Origin: Actinocatenispora comari
GTDB taxonomy: Bacteria > Actinomycetota > Actinomycetes > Mycobacteriales > Micromonosporaceae
Reading direction: 5' to 3'
Assembly: GCF_017312725.1 (NCBI RefSeq)
Contig: NZ_BOPO01000149.1
Coordinates: forward strand, 62,001 to 126,000
DNA length: 64,000 nucleotides
The translations under genes and the position numbers were made by a program. A model generated the notes under the pieces. That model made no database searches, was not told where the DNA came from, and saw only the letters and a list, made by a program, of their open reading frames with translations. Below, one piece after another: positions 1 to 6,656 of the stretch. Numbering within the stretch: position 1 is the stretch's first letter; the number at the start of each line of letters is the position of its first letter.

Positions 1-1209
1 AAGCGGGTCGCCGAGCGCATCGTCTCGGCCCGTAAAGCCGGCGACGACGTGGCGGTCGTGGTCTCCGCGATGGGCGACACGACCGACGACCTGCTCGACC
101 TGGCCCACCAGGTGTCCCCGCTGCCGCCCGGCCGCGAGCTGGACATGCTGCTCACCTCCGGTGAGCGGATCTCGATGGCGCTGCTCGCGATGGCGATCCA
201 CAACCTCGGGTACGAGGCGCGCTCGTTCACCGGTTCCCAGGCCGGCGTGATCACCACCTCCTCGCACGGCAAGGCGCGGATCATCGACGTGACGCCGGGT
301 CGGCTGCAGAGCGCGATCGACGAGGGTGCGGTGGCGATCCTGGCCGGGTTCCAGGGCATCGCCCAGGACACCAAGGACATCACCACCCTCGGCCGGGGCG
401 GTTCGGACACCACCGCGGTGGCGCTGGCCGCCGCGATGCACGCCGACCAGTGCGAGATCTACACCGACGTGGACGGCGTGTTCACCGCCGATCCGCGCAT
501 CGTCCCGACCGCGCACAAGCTCGATACCGTGACGTACGAGGAGATGTTGGAGCTGGCCGCGTCCGGGGCGAAGGTGCTGCACCTGCGCGCCGTCGAGTAC
601 GCCCGCCGGTTCAACATGCCGATCCATGTCCGCTCGTCGTACTCGACCAAGCCCGGCACGATCGTCGCCGGCTCGATGGAGGATCTTCCCGTGGAACAGG
701 CACTGATCTCAGGGGTCGCGCACGACCGCAGCGAAGCCAAGATCACCGTCCTGTCGGTGCCGGACGAGCCGGGCCGGGCGGCGAAGATCTTCCAGGTCGT
801 CACGGACGCCGAGATCAACATCGACATGATCGTGCAGAACGTGTCGACCAAGGCCACCGGCCGCACCGACATCTCGTTCACGCTGCCGAAGACCGACGGC
901 GCGGCCGCGATGACCGCGCTGCAGAAGACGCGCGACGAGATCGGCTTCGAAGGCCTGCTGTTCGACGACCACATCGGCAAGGTGTCGCTGGTCGGCGCCG
1001 GGATGCGGTCCAACCCGGGCGTCGCCGCGACGTTCTTCCGGGCGCTGTCCGAGGCCGGGGTCAACATCGAGATGATCTCCACGTCCGAGATCCGCGTCTC
1101 CGTGGTCTGCCGCGACACCGACCTGGACGAGGCGGTCCGCGCGCTGCACGAGGCGTTCGACCTCGGCGGCGACGAGGAAGCGGTGGTCTACGCCGGCACC
1201 GGTCGGTGA
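1..1209 (+). CDS. ask: Aspartate kinase (C-terminal part; 5' end outside window)
   Basis: Phosphorylates L-aspartate, the first step of the Lys/Met/Thr/diaminopimelate pathway. The frame is open from base 1, so the N-terminal residues, including the KFGG-type motif, lie outside the window. What remains carries the kinase region ([28 protein letters not shown]) and then two ACT domains from about residue 235 of the visible part ([24 protein letters not shown]), the usual feedback-binding sites for Lys/Thr. asd follows after 6 bp, the normal actinobacterial ask-asd operon. An internal in-frame GTG with a Shine-Dalgarno at 678-693 fits the separately translated beta subunit known for this family. 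Identity is certain; only the start is missing. Confidence 0.96.
   Translation, partial: KRVAERIVSARKAGDDVAVVVSAMGDTTDDLLDLAHQVSPLPPGRELDMLLTSGERISMALLAMAIHNLGYEARSFTGSQAGVITTSSHGKARIIDVTPGRLQSAIDEGAVAILAGFQGIAQDTKDITTLGRGGSDTTAVALAAAMHADQCEIYTDVDGVFTADPRIVPTAHKLDTVTYEEMLELAASGAKVLHLRAVEYARRFNMPIHVRSSYSTKPGTIVAGSMEDLPVEQALISGVAHDRSEAKITVLSVPDEPGRAAKIFQVVTDAEINIDMIVQNVSTKATGRTDISFTLPKTDGAAAMTALQKTRDEIGFEGLLFDDHIGKVSLVGAGMRSNPGVAATFFRALSEAGVNIEMISTSEIRVSVVCRDTDLDEAVRALHEAFDLGGDEEAVVYAGTGR
678..693 (+). promoter_or_regulatory. Internal RBS and GTG start for aspartate kinase beta subunit
   Basis: GGAGG at 678-682 lies 8 nt before an in-frame GTG at 691. Translation from there gives [10 protein letters not shown] and the ACT domains only. 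In Corynebacterium and Bacillus the beta subunit of aspartate kinase is made from such an in-frame start; its use here is inferred. Confidence 0.55.
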
Positions 1210-1215
1210 TCGGCG

Positions 1216-2298
1216 GTGGCCTCGAACGAGCCGGCGAGAGGCGCCGCGCCGGCGCCGTGCCTGGCGGTCGTCGGCGCCACCGGCGCGGTCGGCCGGGTGG
1301 TGTGCGAGCTGCTGTCGTCCCGCAAGGACGTCTGGGGTGAGATCCGGCTGATCGCGTCCGCCCGGTCGGCCGGCCGCACCCTGCCGGTCCGCGCCGAGCA
1401 GCTGACGGTACGAGAGCTCGCCCCGGCGGCGTTCGACGGCGTCGACGTGGCGCTGTTCGACGTGCCCGACGACGTCGCCGCGGAGTGGGTGCCGGTCGCC
1501 GTCGAGCACGGCGCGACGGTGGTGGACAACTCCGCCGCGTTCCGGCTCGACCCGGACGTGCCGCTGGTCGTACCGGAGGTGAACCCGGAGCGGATCCGGG
1601 ACCGCGGCAAGGGCATCGTCGCGAACCCGAACTGCACCACGCTCGCGATGATCGTGGCGATCGGTGCGTTGCACCGGGAGTACGGGCTGCGCGAGCTGAT
1701 CATCTCCACCTACCAGGCCGCGTCCGGCGCCGGCCAGTCCGGCATCGACACGCTGCACGACCAGGTGACGAAGGTGTCCGGGGACCGTACGGTCGGGACC
1801 CGGGCCGGCGACGTGCGGCGCACCGTCGGCGACGAGCTCGGCCCGTTCCCGGCCCCGCTGGCGCTGAACGTGGTGCCGTGGGCCGGCTCGCTGCGCGACC
1901 ACGGCTGGTCGTCGGAGGAGTTGAAGCTGCGCAACGAGTCCCGCAAGATCCTCGGCCTGCCCGACCTGAAGGTGTCCGCCACCTGCGTCCGGGTGCCGGT
2001 GGTGACCGGGCACTCGGTCGCGGTGCACGCGGTGTTCGGTGCCGAGGTCTCCGCCGACGACGCGCAGGAGATCATCAAGCAGGCGCCGGGTGTGGTGCTG
2101 GTGGACGACCCGGCCGAGGGCGAGTTCCCGACCCCGGCCGATGCCGTCGGTACCGATCCGACCTGGGCCGGCCGGGTCCGCCGCGCGCTGGACGACCCGC
2201 GCGCGCTCGACCTGTTCCTGGTCGGCGACAACCTGCGCAAGGGCGCCGCGCTCAACACCGTGCAGATCGCCGAACTGATCGCCGCCGAACCACGCTGA
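1216..2298 (+). CDS. asd: Aspartate-semialdehyde dehydrogenase
   Basis: Reduces aspartyl phosphate to aspartate semialdehyde with NADPH, directly after aspartate kinase in the cytoplasmic pathway to diaminopimelate, lysine, methionine and threonine. 360 residues, normal length. It has the Rossmann motif GATGAVG near residues 20-26, catalytic Cys140 in NPNCTT and the general-base His266 in VTGHSVAVH. The start is the GTG 6 bp after the ask stop; no ATG lies nearby. Co-transcribed with ask. The 3' end runs into a 15-bp tandem array. Confidence 0.97.
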   Translation: MASNEPARGAAPAPCLAVVGATGAVGRVVCELLSSRKDVWGEIRLIASARSAGRTLPVRAEQLTVRELAPAAFDGVDVALFDVPDDVAAEWVPVAVEHGATVVDNSAAFRLDPDVPLVVPEVNPERIRDRGKGIVANPNCTTLAMIVAIGALHREYGLRELIISTYQAASGAGQSGIDTLHDQVTKVSGDRTVGTRAGDVRRTVGDELGPFPAPLALNVVPWAGSLRDHGWSSEELKLRNESRKILGLPDLKVSATCVRVPVVTGHSVAVHAVFGAEVSADDAQEIIKQAPGVVLVDDPAEGEFPTPADAVGTDPTWAGRVRRALDDPRALDLFLVGDNLRKGAALNTVQIAELIAAEPR

Positions 2299-2308
2299 CC
2301 CGGCCGGC

Positions 2309-2405
2309 GGTCGGCGCTGGGACGGTCGCCGTGGGGACGGTCGGCGCTGGGACGTTCGCCGTTGGGGCGGTCGGCGTGGGGGCGGTCGGCGTTGGTTCGG
2401 GGCGG
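2309..2405. repeat. 15-bp tandem array between asd and the convergent gene
   Basis: Six units with an exact 15-bp period (starts 2309, 2324, 2339, 2354, 2369, 2384), consensus GGTCGGCGYTGGGRC, plus a partial unit that carries the stop codon of the minus-strand gene at 2406-2408. It fills the gap between two convergent stop codons. 15 bp is a multiple of 3, so it would stay in frame if read, but no gene is supported there. Confidence 0.85.
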
Positions 2406-3341
2406 TCAGCGCTGGTAGCGGGCGGCCATCGCGGCGAACACCGCCCGCGGGGTCCGCACCCCGTCGGCGCCGACGCCGACCACGCCGTACGAGCCGAGGT
2501 CGGCGTCGCCGGTGCGCAGGAAGTCGGCGAAGGTGAACCAGAGCGCGGTGTGCACACCCGCCGCGTCGAACACGTCCAGCAGCTCGGTCAGGTACCGCAC
2601 CTGCTCCTGCTCGTCGCGCCGCGCGCCGTCGGGTACCTGCCAGGCGGTGCCGCCGCGGTCCCCGGCGCCCCGGTACGGGCAGGTGCCGAACTCGGTGACC
2701 GCCACCGGCTTGCCGTGCCGGAACTGCTCGCGCAGCAGCTCCGGGTAGCTCGCGGCGTTGTGCGCGGCCCGGTACGCGTCGATCCCGACGATGTCGTAGG
2801 GCGCCCAGTCGACCGCCTCCCACGAGCCGGACGCGTAGCTGACCGGCCCGTCGAAGACGCCCCGGACCCGCTCGACGGTCGCCGTCAGGAACCCGTTCAC
2901 CCGCTCGGCGACCGGGCCGAGCGACAGCCACCAGTCGAGGTCGGCGGCGGCGACGGCGGCCAGCCGGTCCCGGTAGGTGTCGCCGGGCAGGAACCCGGCG
3001 GCGAACAGGCTCAGCTCGCAGCCGGTCAGGTAGGTCACGTCGGCGCCGCGCCGGCGTAGCCGTTCGGCCCGGACCGCACCGTCGACGAACAGGTCCGTCA
3101 GCCGTGCCGGCGGCAGGTCGACCGGGAACGGGCAGTACCAGACCCGCAGGCCGCGCTCCGCCGCCGCCTCGGCCGCGACATCGAGCCGATCCAGGTCACC
3201 GCCGGAGATGCGTACCGTGTCGCAGTGCAGGTCGGCGGCGATCGTATCCAGGTCGCGCCGCACCGACTCCGGGTCGTACCCGGGCCGGCTGGCCAACCCG
3301 GGCAGGAACCCGGTGTCGTAGTTGATCCCCCGACCGTGCAT
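2406..3341 (-). CDS. Glycoside-hydrolase-like TIM-barrel protein
   Basis: About 311 residues, no signal peptide, so cytoplasmic as read. The pattern is that of a clan GH-A (beta/alpha)8 barrel: N-terminal GRGINYDTG, a Glu after strand 4 (LTGCELSLF) as possible acid/base, and a Glu after strand 7 (VAVTEFGTCP) as possible nucleophile. Relatives in actinomycetes are sometimes labelled abortive-infection proteins, on weak grounds. The ATG at 3341 overlaps the TGA of the upstream TetR gene by one base, so the two are translationally coupled. A GTG one codon earlier is also possible. Substrate unknown. Confidence 0.6.
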   Translation of the reverse strand: MHGRGINYDTGFLPGLASRPGYDPESVRRDLDTIAADLHCDTVRISGGDLDRLDVAAEAAAERGLRVWYCPFPVDLPPARLTDLFVDGAVRAERLRRRGADVTYLTGCELSLFAAGFLPGDTYRDRLAAVAAADLDWWLSLGPVAERVNGFLTATVERVRGVFDGPVSYASGSWEAVDWAPYDIVGIDAYRAAHNAASYPELLREQFRHGKPVAVTEFGTCPYRGAGDRGGTAWQVPDGARRDEQEQVRYLTELLDVFDAAGVHTALWFTFADFLRTGDADLGSYGVVGVGADGVRTPRAVFAAMAARYQR

Positions 3342-4018
3342 CACTCGTCTCCTCCGGGGTCGTCGGACGTCCCGGCGGCGGTCCCGCCGGGCGCGGTGGA
3401 CCCGGCGGGACCGGTCCGGTCGAGGCCCTGGGTGCCGTGGGCCAGCAGATCGAAGGCGAGTTCGACGTCGGCAGCGAGGACGCGGGCCGCGTCGACCGGC
3501 GCGATGCCGTCGGCCAACCGCCGGAAGTACGCCTCCTGGAGGGTCGACGTCGCGGCGGCGACCTGCCCGGCGACCAGCTCCGCGGCCCGTTCCCCGTACG
3601 CCGGGGCGAGCGCGCCGGCCAGCGCCGCCTGCTGCCGGTGGCGCAGGGTGTGCGCCGCGGCGCCGAGCTTCGGGTTGGCGACGATGAGCCGGATGCGGGC
3701 GAGCAGGTCGCCGATCTCGGGGCCGGTGGGCGGGTCGGCGGCGACGGTGCGGAAGTGGCCGCGCAACGCGGCGACGGGATCGCTGCCGGCGGGCCGGGAC
3801 CGGACCACGGCGGCCAGGTCATCGTCGCCGACGTCCTGCACGACCAGCGACTCCTTGGTCGGGAAGTAGCCGAACAGGCTGGCCCGGGAGACGTCGGCGG
3901 CGGTGGCGATCTCGGTCATCGTGACGGCGTCGAAGCCGCGCTCGGCGAACAGTCGGAGCGCGGCCTCGGTGATGCGGTGGCGCGTCTGCGCCTTCTTGCG
4001 TTCCCGGAGCCCGGTCAT
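3341..4018 (-). CDS. TetR-family regulator of the downstream glycoside-hydrolase-like gene
   Basis: 225 residues. N-terminal TetR helix-turn-helix at about residues 10-55 (ITEAALRLFAERGFDAVTM, then ADVSRASLFGYFPTKESL), followed by a variable ligand domain and an Ala/Gly/Pro-rich tail. Cytoplasmic DNA-binding repressor by family. Overlaps the next gene by one base (TGATG). The promoter looks leaderless: -35 TTGTTT, 17 bp, -10 TATTCT, then 6 nt to the ATG. An inverted repeat overlaps the -35 and spacer, which suggests autoregulation of the two-gene operon. Confidence 0.88.
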   Translation of the reverse strand: MTGLRERKKAQTRHRITEAALRLFAERGFDAVTMTEIATAADVSRASLFGYFPTKESLVVQDVGDDDLAAVVRSRPAGSDPVAALRGHFRTVAADPPTGPEIGDLLARIRLIVANPKLGAAAHTLRHRQQAALAGALAPAYGERAAELVAGQVAAATSTLQEAYFRRLADGIAPVDAARVLAADVELAFDLLAHGTQGLDRTGPAGSTAPGGTAAGTSDDPGGDE

Positions 4019-4024
4019 GCCACG

Positions 4025-4061
4025 AGAATAAACCAGACTCGATTCAAAAACAAACTGAGTC
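4025..4061 (-). promoter_or_regulatory. Leaderless promoter and operator of the TetR gene at 4018
   Basis: On the minus strand: -35 TTGTTT (4053-4048), 17-bp spacer, -10 TATTCT (4030-4025), 6 nt, then ATG. An inverted repeat GACTCGATT / AACTGAGTC (4036-4044 and 4053-4061, 7 of 9 pairs) overlaps -35 and spacer, as expected for a repressor site. Confidence 0.6.
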
Positions 4062-4067
4062 CAGAAT

Positions 4068-4586
4068 TCAGTTCGAGAGCGCCACGGCGGCGCAGCAGGC
4101 CAGGTAGAGCAGCTGTTCGAGGGTTCGGGGCAGCAGCGCGGTGTGCAACCCGACGCGGTGCCGCGCGGCGTACACGTTGGCCGGGAACACCGCGATCAGC
4201 AGCAGGCCGAGGCAGCCGGCGGCGAGCCGGTCGGTCGCCGGCACCAGCAGGCCGACCGCGCCGAGCGCCTCCAGCGCGCCGGTGAGCCCGACCAGCAGGG
4301 CGGGCCGGGGCAGTCGCGGCGGCACCATCGCCACCAGCGCGGCCCTCGGCGGGCCGAGCCGGCCGGACGCGGCGACGAGGAACAGCAGCGCGAGCCCCGC
4401 CCGTACCGGGGTTCGCCAGCCGTCGAGCGCCGGCACGGCCAGCCCGAGGGCGGCGGTACCGAGCGCGCCGATCAGCAGCGCGGTCAGCGTGATGTTGCCG
4501 AGCACCAACCGGAGCAGCAGCGGCGGCGCCTTCCGCCCGGCGGTACCGGTCGCCCGGGGCGCAGGTCGTTCGGTGCTGGCGGTCAT
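4068..4586 (-). CDS. DoxX-like four-helix membrane protein
   Basis: 172 residues with four predicted membrane segments (about 22-55, 64-85, 90-120, 135-170) and the family motif FPANVYAAR. DoxX/MauE-type proteins sit in the cytoplasmic membrane and are linked to redox or thiosulfate processes, but the role of this one is unknown. Good RBS (AGGGAGG) before the ATG. Divergent from the TetR gene at 4674 across two copies of a 19-bp operator, so it is the likely target of that repressor. Confidence 0.75.
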   Translation of the reverse strand: MTASTERPAPRATGTAGRKAPPLLLRLVLGNITLTALLIGALGTAALGLAVPALDGWRTPVRAGLALLFLVAASGRLGPPRAALVAMVPPRLPRPALLVGLTGALEALGAVGLLVPATDRLAAGCLGLLLIAVFPANVYAARHRVGLHTALLPRTLEQLLYLACCAAVALSN

Positions 4587-4601
4587 CGGGCCCTCCCTGA
4601 A

Positions 4602-4654
4602 ATCTTGTCACTGGCTAGATTGCCGCAGGCGCTTCATCTTGTCAATGGCTAGAT
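4602..4654. promoter_or_regulatory. Two tandem 19-bp operators for the TetR regulator at 4674
   Basis: ATCTTGTCACTGGCTAGAT at 4602-4620 and ATCTTGTCAATGGCTAGAT at 4636-4654 differ at one base and are spaced 34 bp. Each is an imperfect palindrome (ATCTwGyCA half-sites). The second contains the -35 (TTGTCA, 4639-4644) of the TetR gene and, on the other strand, a TTGACA (4646-4641) facing the DoxX-like gene. Binding would repress both directions. Confidence 0.8.
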
Positions 4655-4673
4655 CGCGACTAGAGTGGACCGC

Positions 4674-5204
4674 ATGGCGTACCACCACGGACAGTTGCGG
4701 GAGGCGATCCTCGCCGCGGCCGTCGAGACGATCGAGGCCGGCGGCCTCGCCACCCTCAGCCTGCGCGACCTGGCCCGGCGGGCCGGCGTCTCGCACGCCG
4801 CGCCGGCGCACCACTTCGGCGACCGCGCCGGCCTGCTCACCGCGCTCGCCACCGACGGCTTCCGGCTGCTGTCCGAGGCGCTGACCGCCGCCGGCGAGAA
4901 CTTCCTGGAGCGAGGCGTGGCCTACGTGCGGTTCGGCACCCGGCACCGCGGCCACTTCGAAGTGATGTTCCGGCCGGACCTCTACCACCCGGACGATCCC
5001 GAGCTCGTCGCCGCCCAGAGCCGCGCCTCCGACCTGCTCTACTCCGGCGCCGCCACCGTCGACGCGGACGCCGCCACCACCGGGCTCGCCGGCTGGGCGC
5101 TGGTGCACGGGCTCACCTCGCTGTACAACGCGGGCGTGCTGTCCGAGCGGCCCGACGACGTGGACGCGCTGGCCCGCCGGGTGGCCAGCCGCCTCGTCCG
5201 CTGA
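4674..5204 (+). CDS. TetR-family regulator (WHG/TetR_C_13-type)
   Basis: About 176 residues. N-terminal HTH (MAYHHGQLREAILAAAVETIE...LSLRDLARRAGVSHAAPAHHF) followed by a C-terminal ligand domain of the TetR_C_13 kind (YVRFGTRHRGHFEVMFRPDLY). The ATG at 4674 was chosen because -35 TTGTCA, a 16-bp spacer and -10 TAGAGT (4661-4666) place transcription start at the ATG (leaderless); the upstream in-frame GTG (4665) lies inside the -10. Probably represses itself and the divergent DoxX-like gene through the tandem operators. The membrane-protein gene 66 bp downstream may be co-regulated. Confidence 0.88.
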   Translation: MAYHHGQLREAILAAAVETIEAGGLATLSLRDLARRAGVSHAAPAHHFGDRAGLLTALATDGFRLLSEALTAAGENFLERGVAYVRFGTRHRGHFEVMFRPDLYHPDDPELVAAQSRASDLLYSGAATVDADAATTGLAGWALVHGLTSLYNAGVLSERPDDVDALARRVASRLVR

Positions 5205-5222
5205 TCGCCCTTGCGCTTCTTG

Positions 5223-5237
5223 GCTAATCCTATTAGC
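5223..5237. promoter_or_regulatory. Short palindrome in front of the membrane-protein gene
   Basis: GCTAAT-CCT-ATTAGC is a perfect 6-bp inverted repeat with a 3-bp gap, in an AT-rich patch (5220-5258) unlike the GC-rich surroundings, 34 bp before the GTG start. Possible operator; the binding protein is unknown. Confidence 0.45.
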
Positions 5238-5270
5238 TTTACAGCTATCAGCTCTAACCAAGGAGTGCTC

Positions 5271-5957
5271 GTGAGCAGCCGCGCCCTTCCCGCACCTCGC
5301 CCCTGGTACCGCACCCTCGGCACCGTGCCCGCCCTCGCCGGCATCGGCTTCGCGGTGTCGTGGGTGGCCGGGCTGTCCGTCTCGTCGGTGTCCACCGACC
5401 CGCACGCCACCGGCGCCCAGGTGCTCGCCGACCTGTCCGGCCACACCGCCGCGCAGACCATCCAGTACCTGCTGACCGAGGGGCTGCCCGCGATCGGCAT
5501 CGCCATCGTCGCGGTCGCCGTCGCGCGCCGCGCCCGCTCCCGCGCCGGCAACGCCCTCGCCGGTACCGGCCTGGTCGCCGCGCTGCTCTCCCTCGTCATG
5601 TGCGCCCTCGGCCTGCACCTCACCCTCTGGGACGCGCCGCGCGGCGACGCCGCCACCGCCGGCGCCCTGTTCGACACCATCAGCCGGGTCGACGGGGTGA
5701 AAATGGCGCTGCTCGGCGCCATGGCCGCGATCGGCGTCGCGCTCGCCGGCCGTGGCCTGCCCCGCTGGGTGGCCTGGTGGGGCGCCGCCGTCGCCGCGTC
5801 CATGGCGGTCTGCGCCGTGGGCTACGTCTTCCTGCTGCCCCTCCCCGCCCAGGCGGCCGCCGTCGCCCTCCCCCTCCTCATCGTCTGGACCGCCGCCGCC
5901 GGCATCGCCAGCCATCTCCCCGCACCAAGGCGAACCCCAGGCACCTCTATGCGCTGA
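5271..5957 (+). CDS. Six-helix integral membrane protein, function unknown
   Basis: 228 residues from the GTG at 5271, chosen for AAGGAG at 5260-5265 five bases upstream. Hydrophobic segments lie near 15-35, 64-84, 90-113, 142-160, 168-190 and 193-214. I do not recognise the family. It follows the TetR gene at 4674 on the same strand. Its last codons (Gly-Thr-Ser-Met-Arg-stop) are supplied by the left end of repeat element copy 1, so the original C-terminus has probably been replaced or shortened by the element. Confidence 0.65.
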   Translation: MSSRALPAPRPWYRTLGTVPALAGIGFAVSWVAGLSVSSVSTDPHATGAQVLADLSGHTAAQTIQYLLTEGLPAIGIAIVAVAVARRARSRAGNALAGTGLVAALLSLVMCALGLHLTLWDAPRGDAATAGALFDTISRVDGVKMALLGAMAAIGVALAGRGLPRWVAWWGAAVAASMAVCAVGYVFLLPLPAQAAAVALPLLIVWTAAAGIASHLPAPRRTPGTSMR

Positions 5958-6655
5958 GGTGCTGCCCGAAGCGCTGCTGGGTTCGCTCTTGCTGGCGGTG
6001 TGAAGGCCACCTCTTTGCGCTGAGGTGCGCCCCAAGCGGCGATGCAAAAACCACGTCTGTCCGCTGAGGTGCGCCCCAAGCGGCGATGCAAAGACCACCT
6101 CTGACCGCTGAGGTGCGCCCCGAGCGGCGGTGTAAAGGCCACCTCTGTTCGTCGCTTTGACCCCTTGTGGGGGAATGCGAGGAGAGGGCTTCGCCCCCTC
6201 CTCGCGCTCCTTCCCCGCCAAGGGGGCCGCCCCCTTGGCCATCCCCGCCCAGCCCCCGGTACTGCTGCCCATCGACGCCGAGCAGCAGACGAAGAAGAAC
6301 GGGGCACCGGCCCGGCCTACCCATCACGGCCACGCCCGCGTCGCTCGCGTCGCGTCGCACCGTGGGCAGTTGGTTGTCGGGGCGGGCTAGGCGTCGATGG
6401 GCAGGCCGCACCGGGCCCCGTAGTTCCGAAGCGAGCCAGGCGGCGTCCTGCCTGGGCACCGGTCCCGAGCAGGGGATGTCAAGGGGGCGACTGCCCCCTT
6501 GATGGGGAGGGGGGTGTGGGGAGGGGCGAAGCCCGCTCCCCACGTTCCCCCACGGGGGTGAAAGAGGCGAACAGAGGTGGCCTTTACCACCCCAGCAACA
6601 GCGAACCCCGAGCCGACACGGGCGCTTCGGGAGCACCTCAGCGCATAGAGGTGCC
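5940..6655 (-). repeat. Repeat element copy 1 (complete, MITE-like)
   Basis: About 715 bp of non-coding DNA. Both ends carry the same 22-bp sequence, perfectly inverted (5941-5962 and 6633-6654: GCACCTC-N8-GAGGTGC, itself a hairpin). The inverted similarity continues for about 90 bp inward. On the left, three contiguous 44-bp modules start at 6009, 6053 and 6097, with a fourth module start at 6141 running into the core. The core has G/C hairpins (around 6200-6240 and 6480-6510). It is inverted relative to copies 2 and 3. It overlaps the stop codon of the 5271 gene and ends 2 bp from the stop codon of the convergent diguanylate-cyclase gene. Reading frames are not shared with the other copies. 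Confidence 0.9.
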
Positions 6656-6656
6656 G

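Noticed and set aside
709-2931. Very long open frames antisense to ask/asd and similar ones opposite other genes (e.g. 10249-12561, 25736-27697 minus)
   Set aside because: They mirror the third-position GC bias of the real genes, are Arg/Pro/Gly-rich, have no family motifs and cross several genes.
6009-6140. CRISPR array
   Set aside because: The 44-bp units are contiguous with no unique spacers, and no cas genes are present.
5947-6636. Open frame of about 229 codons inside repeat copy 1, and shorter ones in copies 2 and 3
   Set aside because: The frame shifts between copies through non-triplet indels and there is no RBS, so the element is treated as non-coding.
5940-6655. Insertion sequence with transposase
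   Set aside because: No DDE, HUH or serine-recombinase motif in any frame of any copy.
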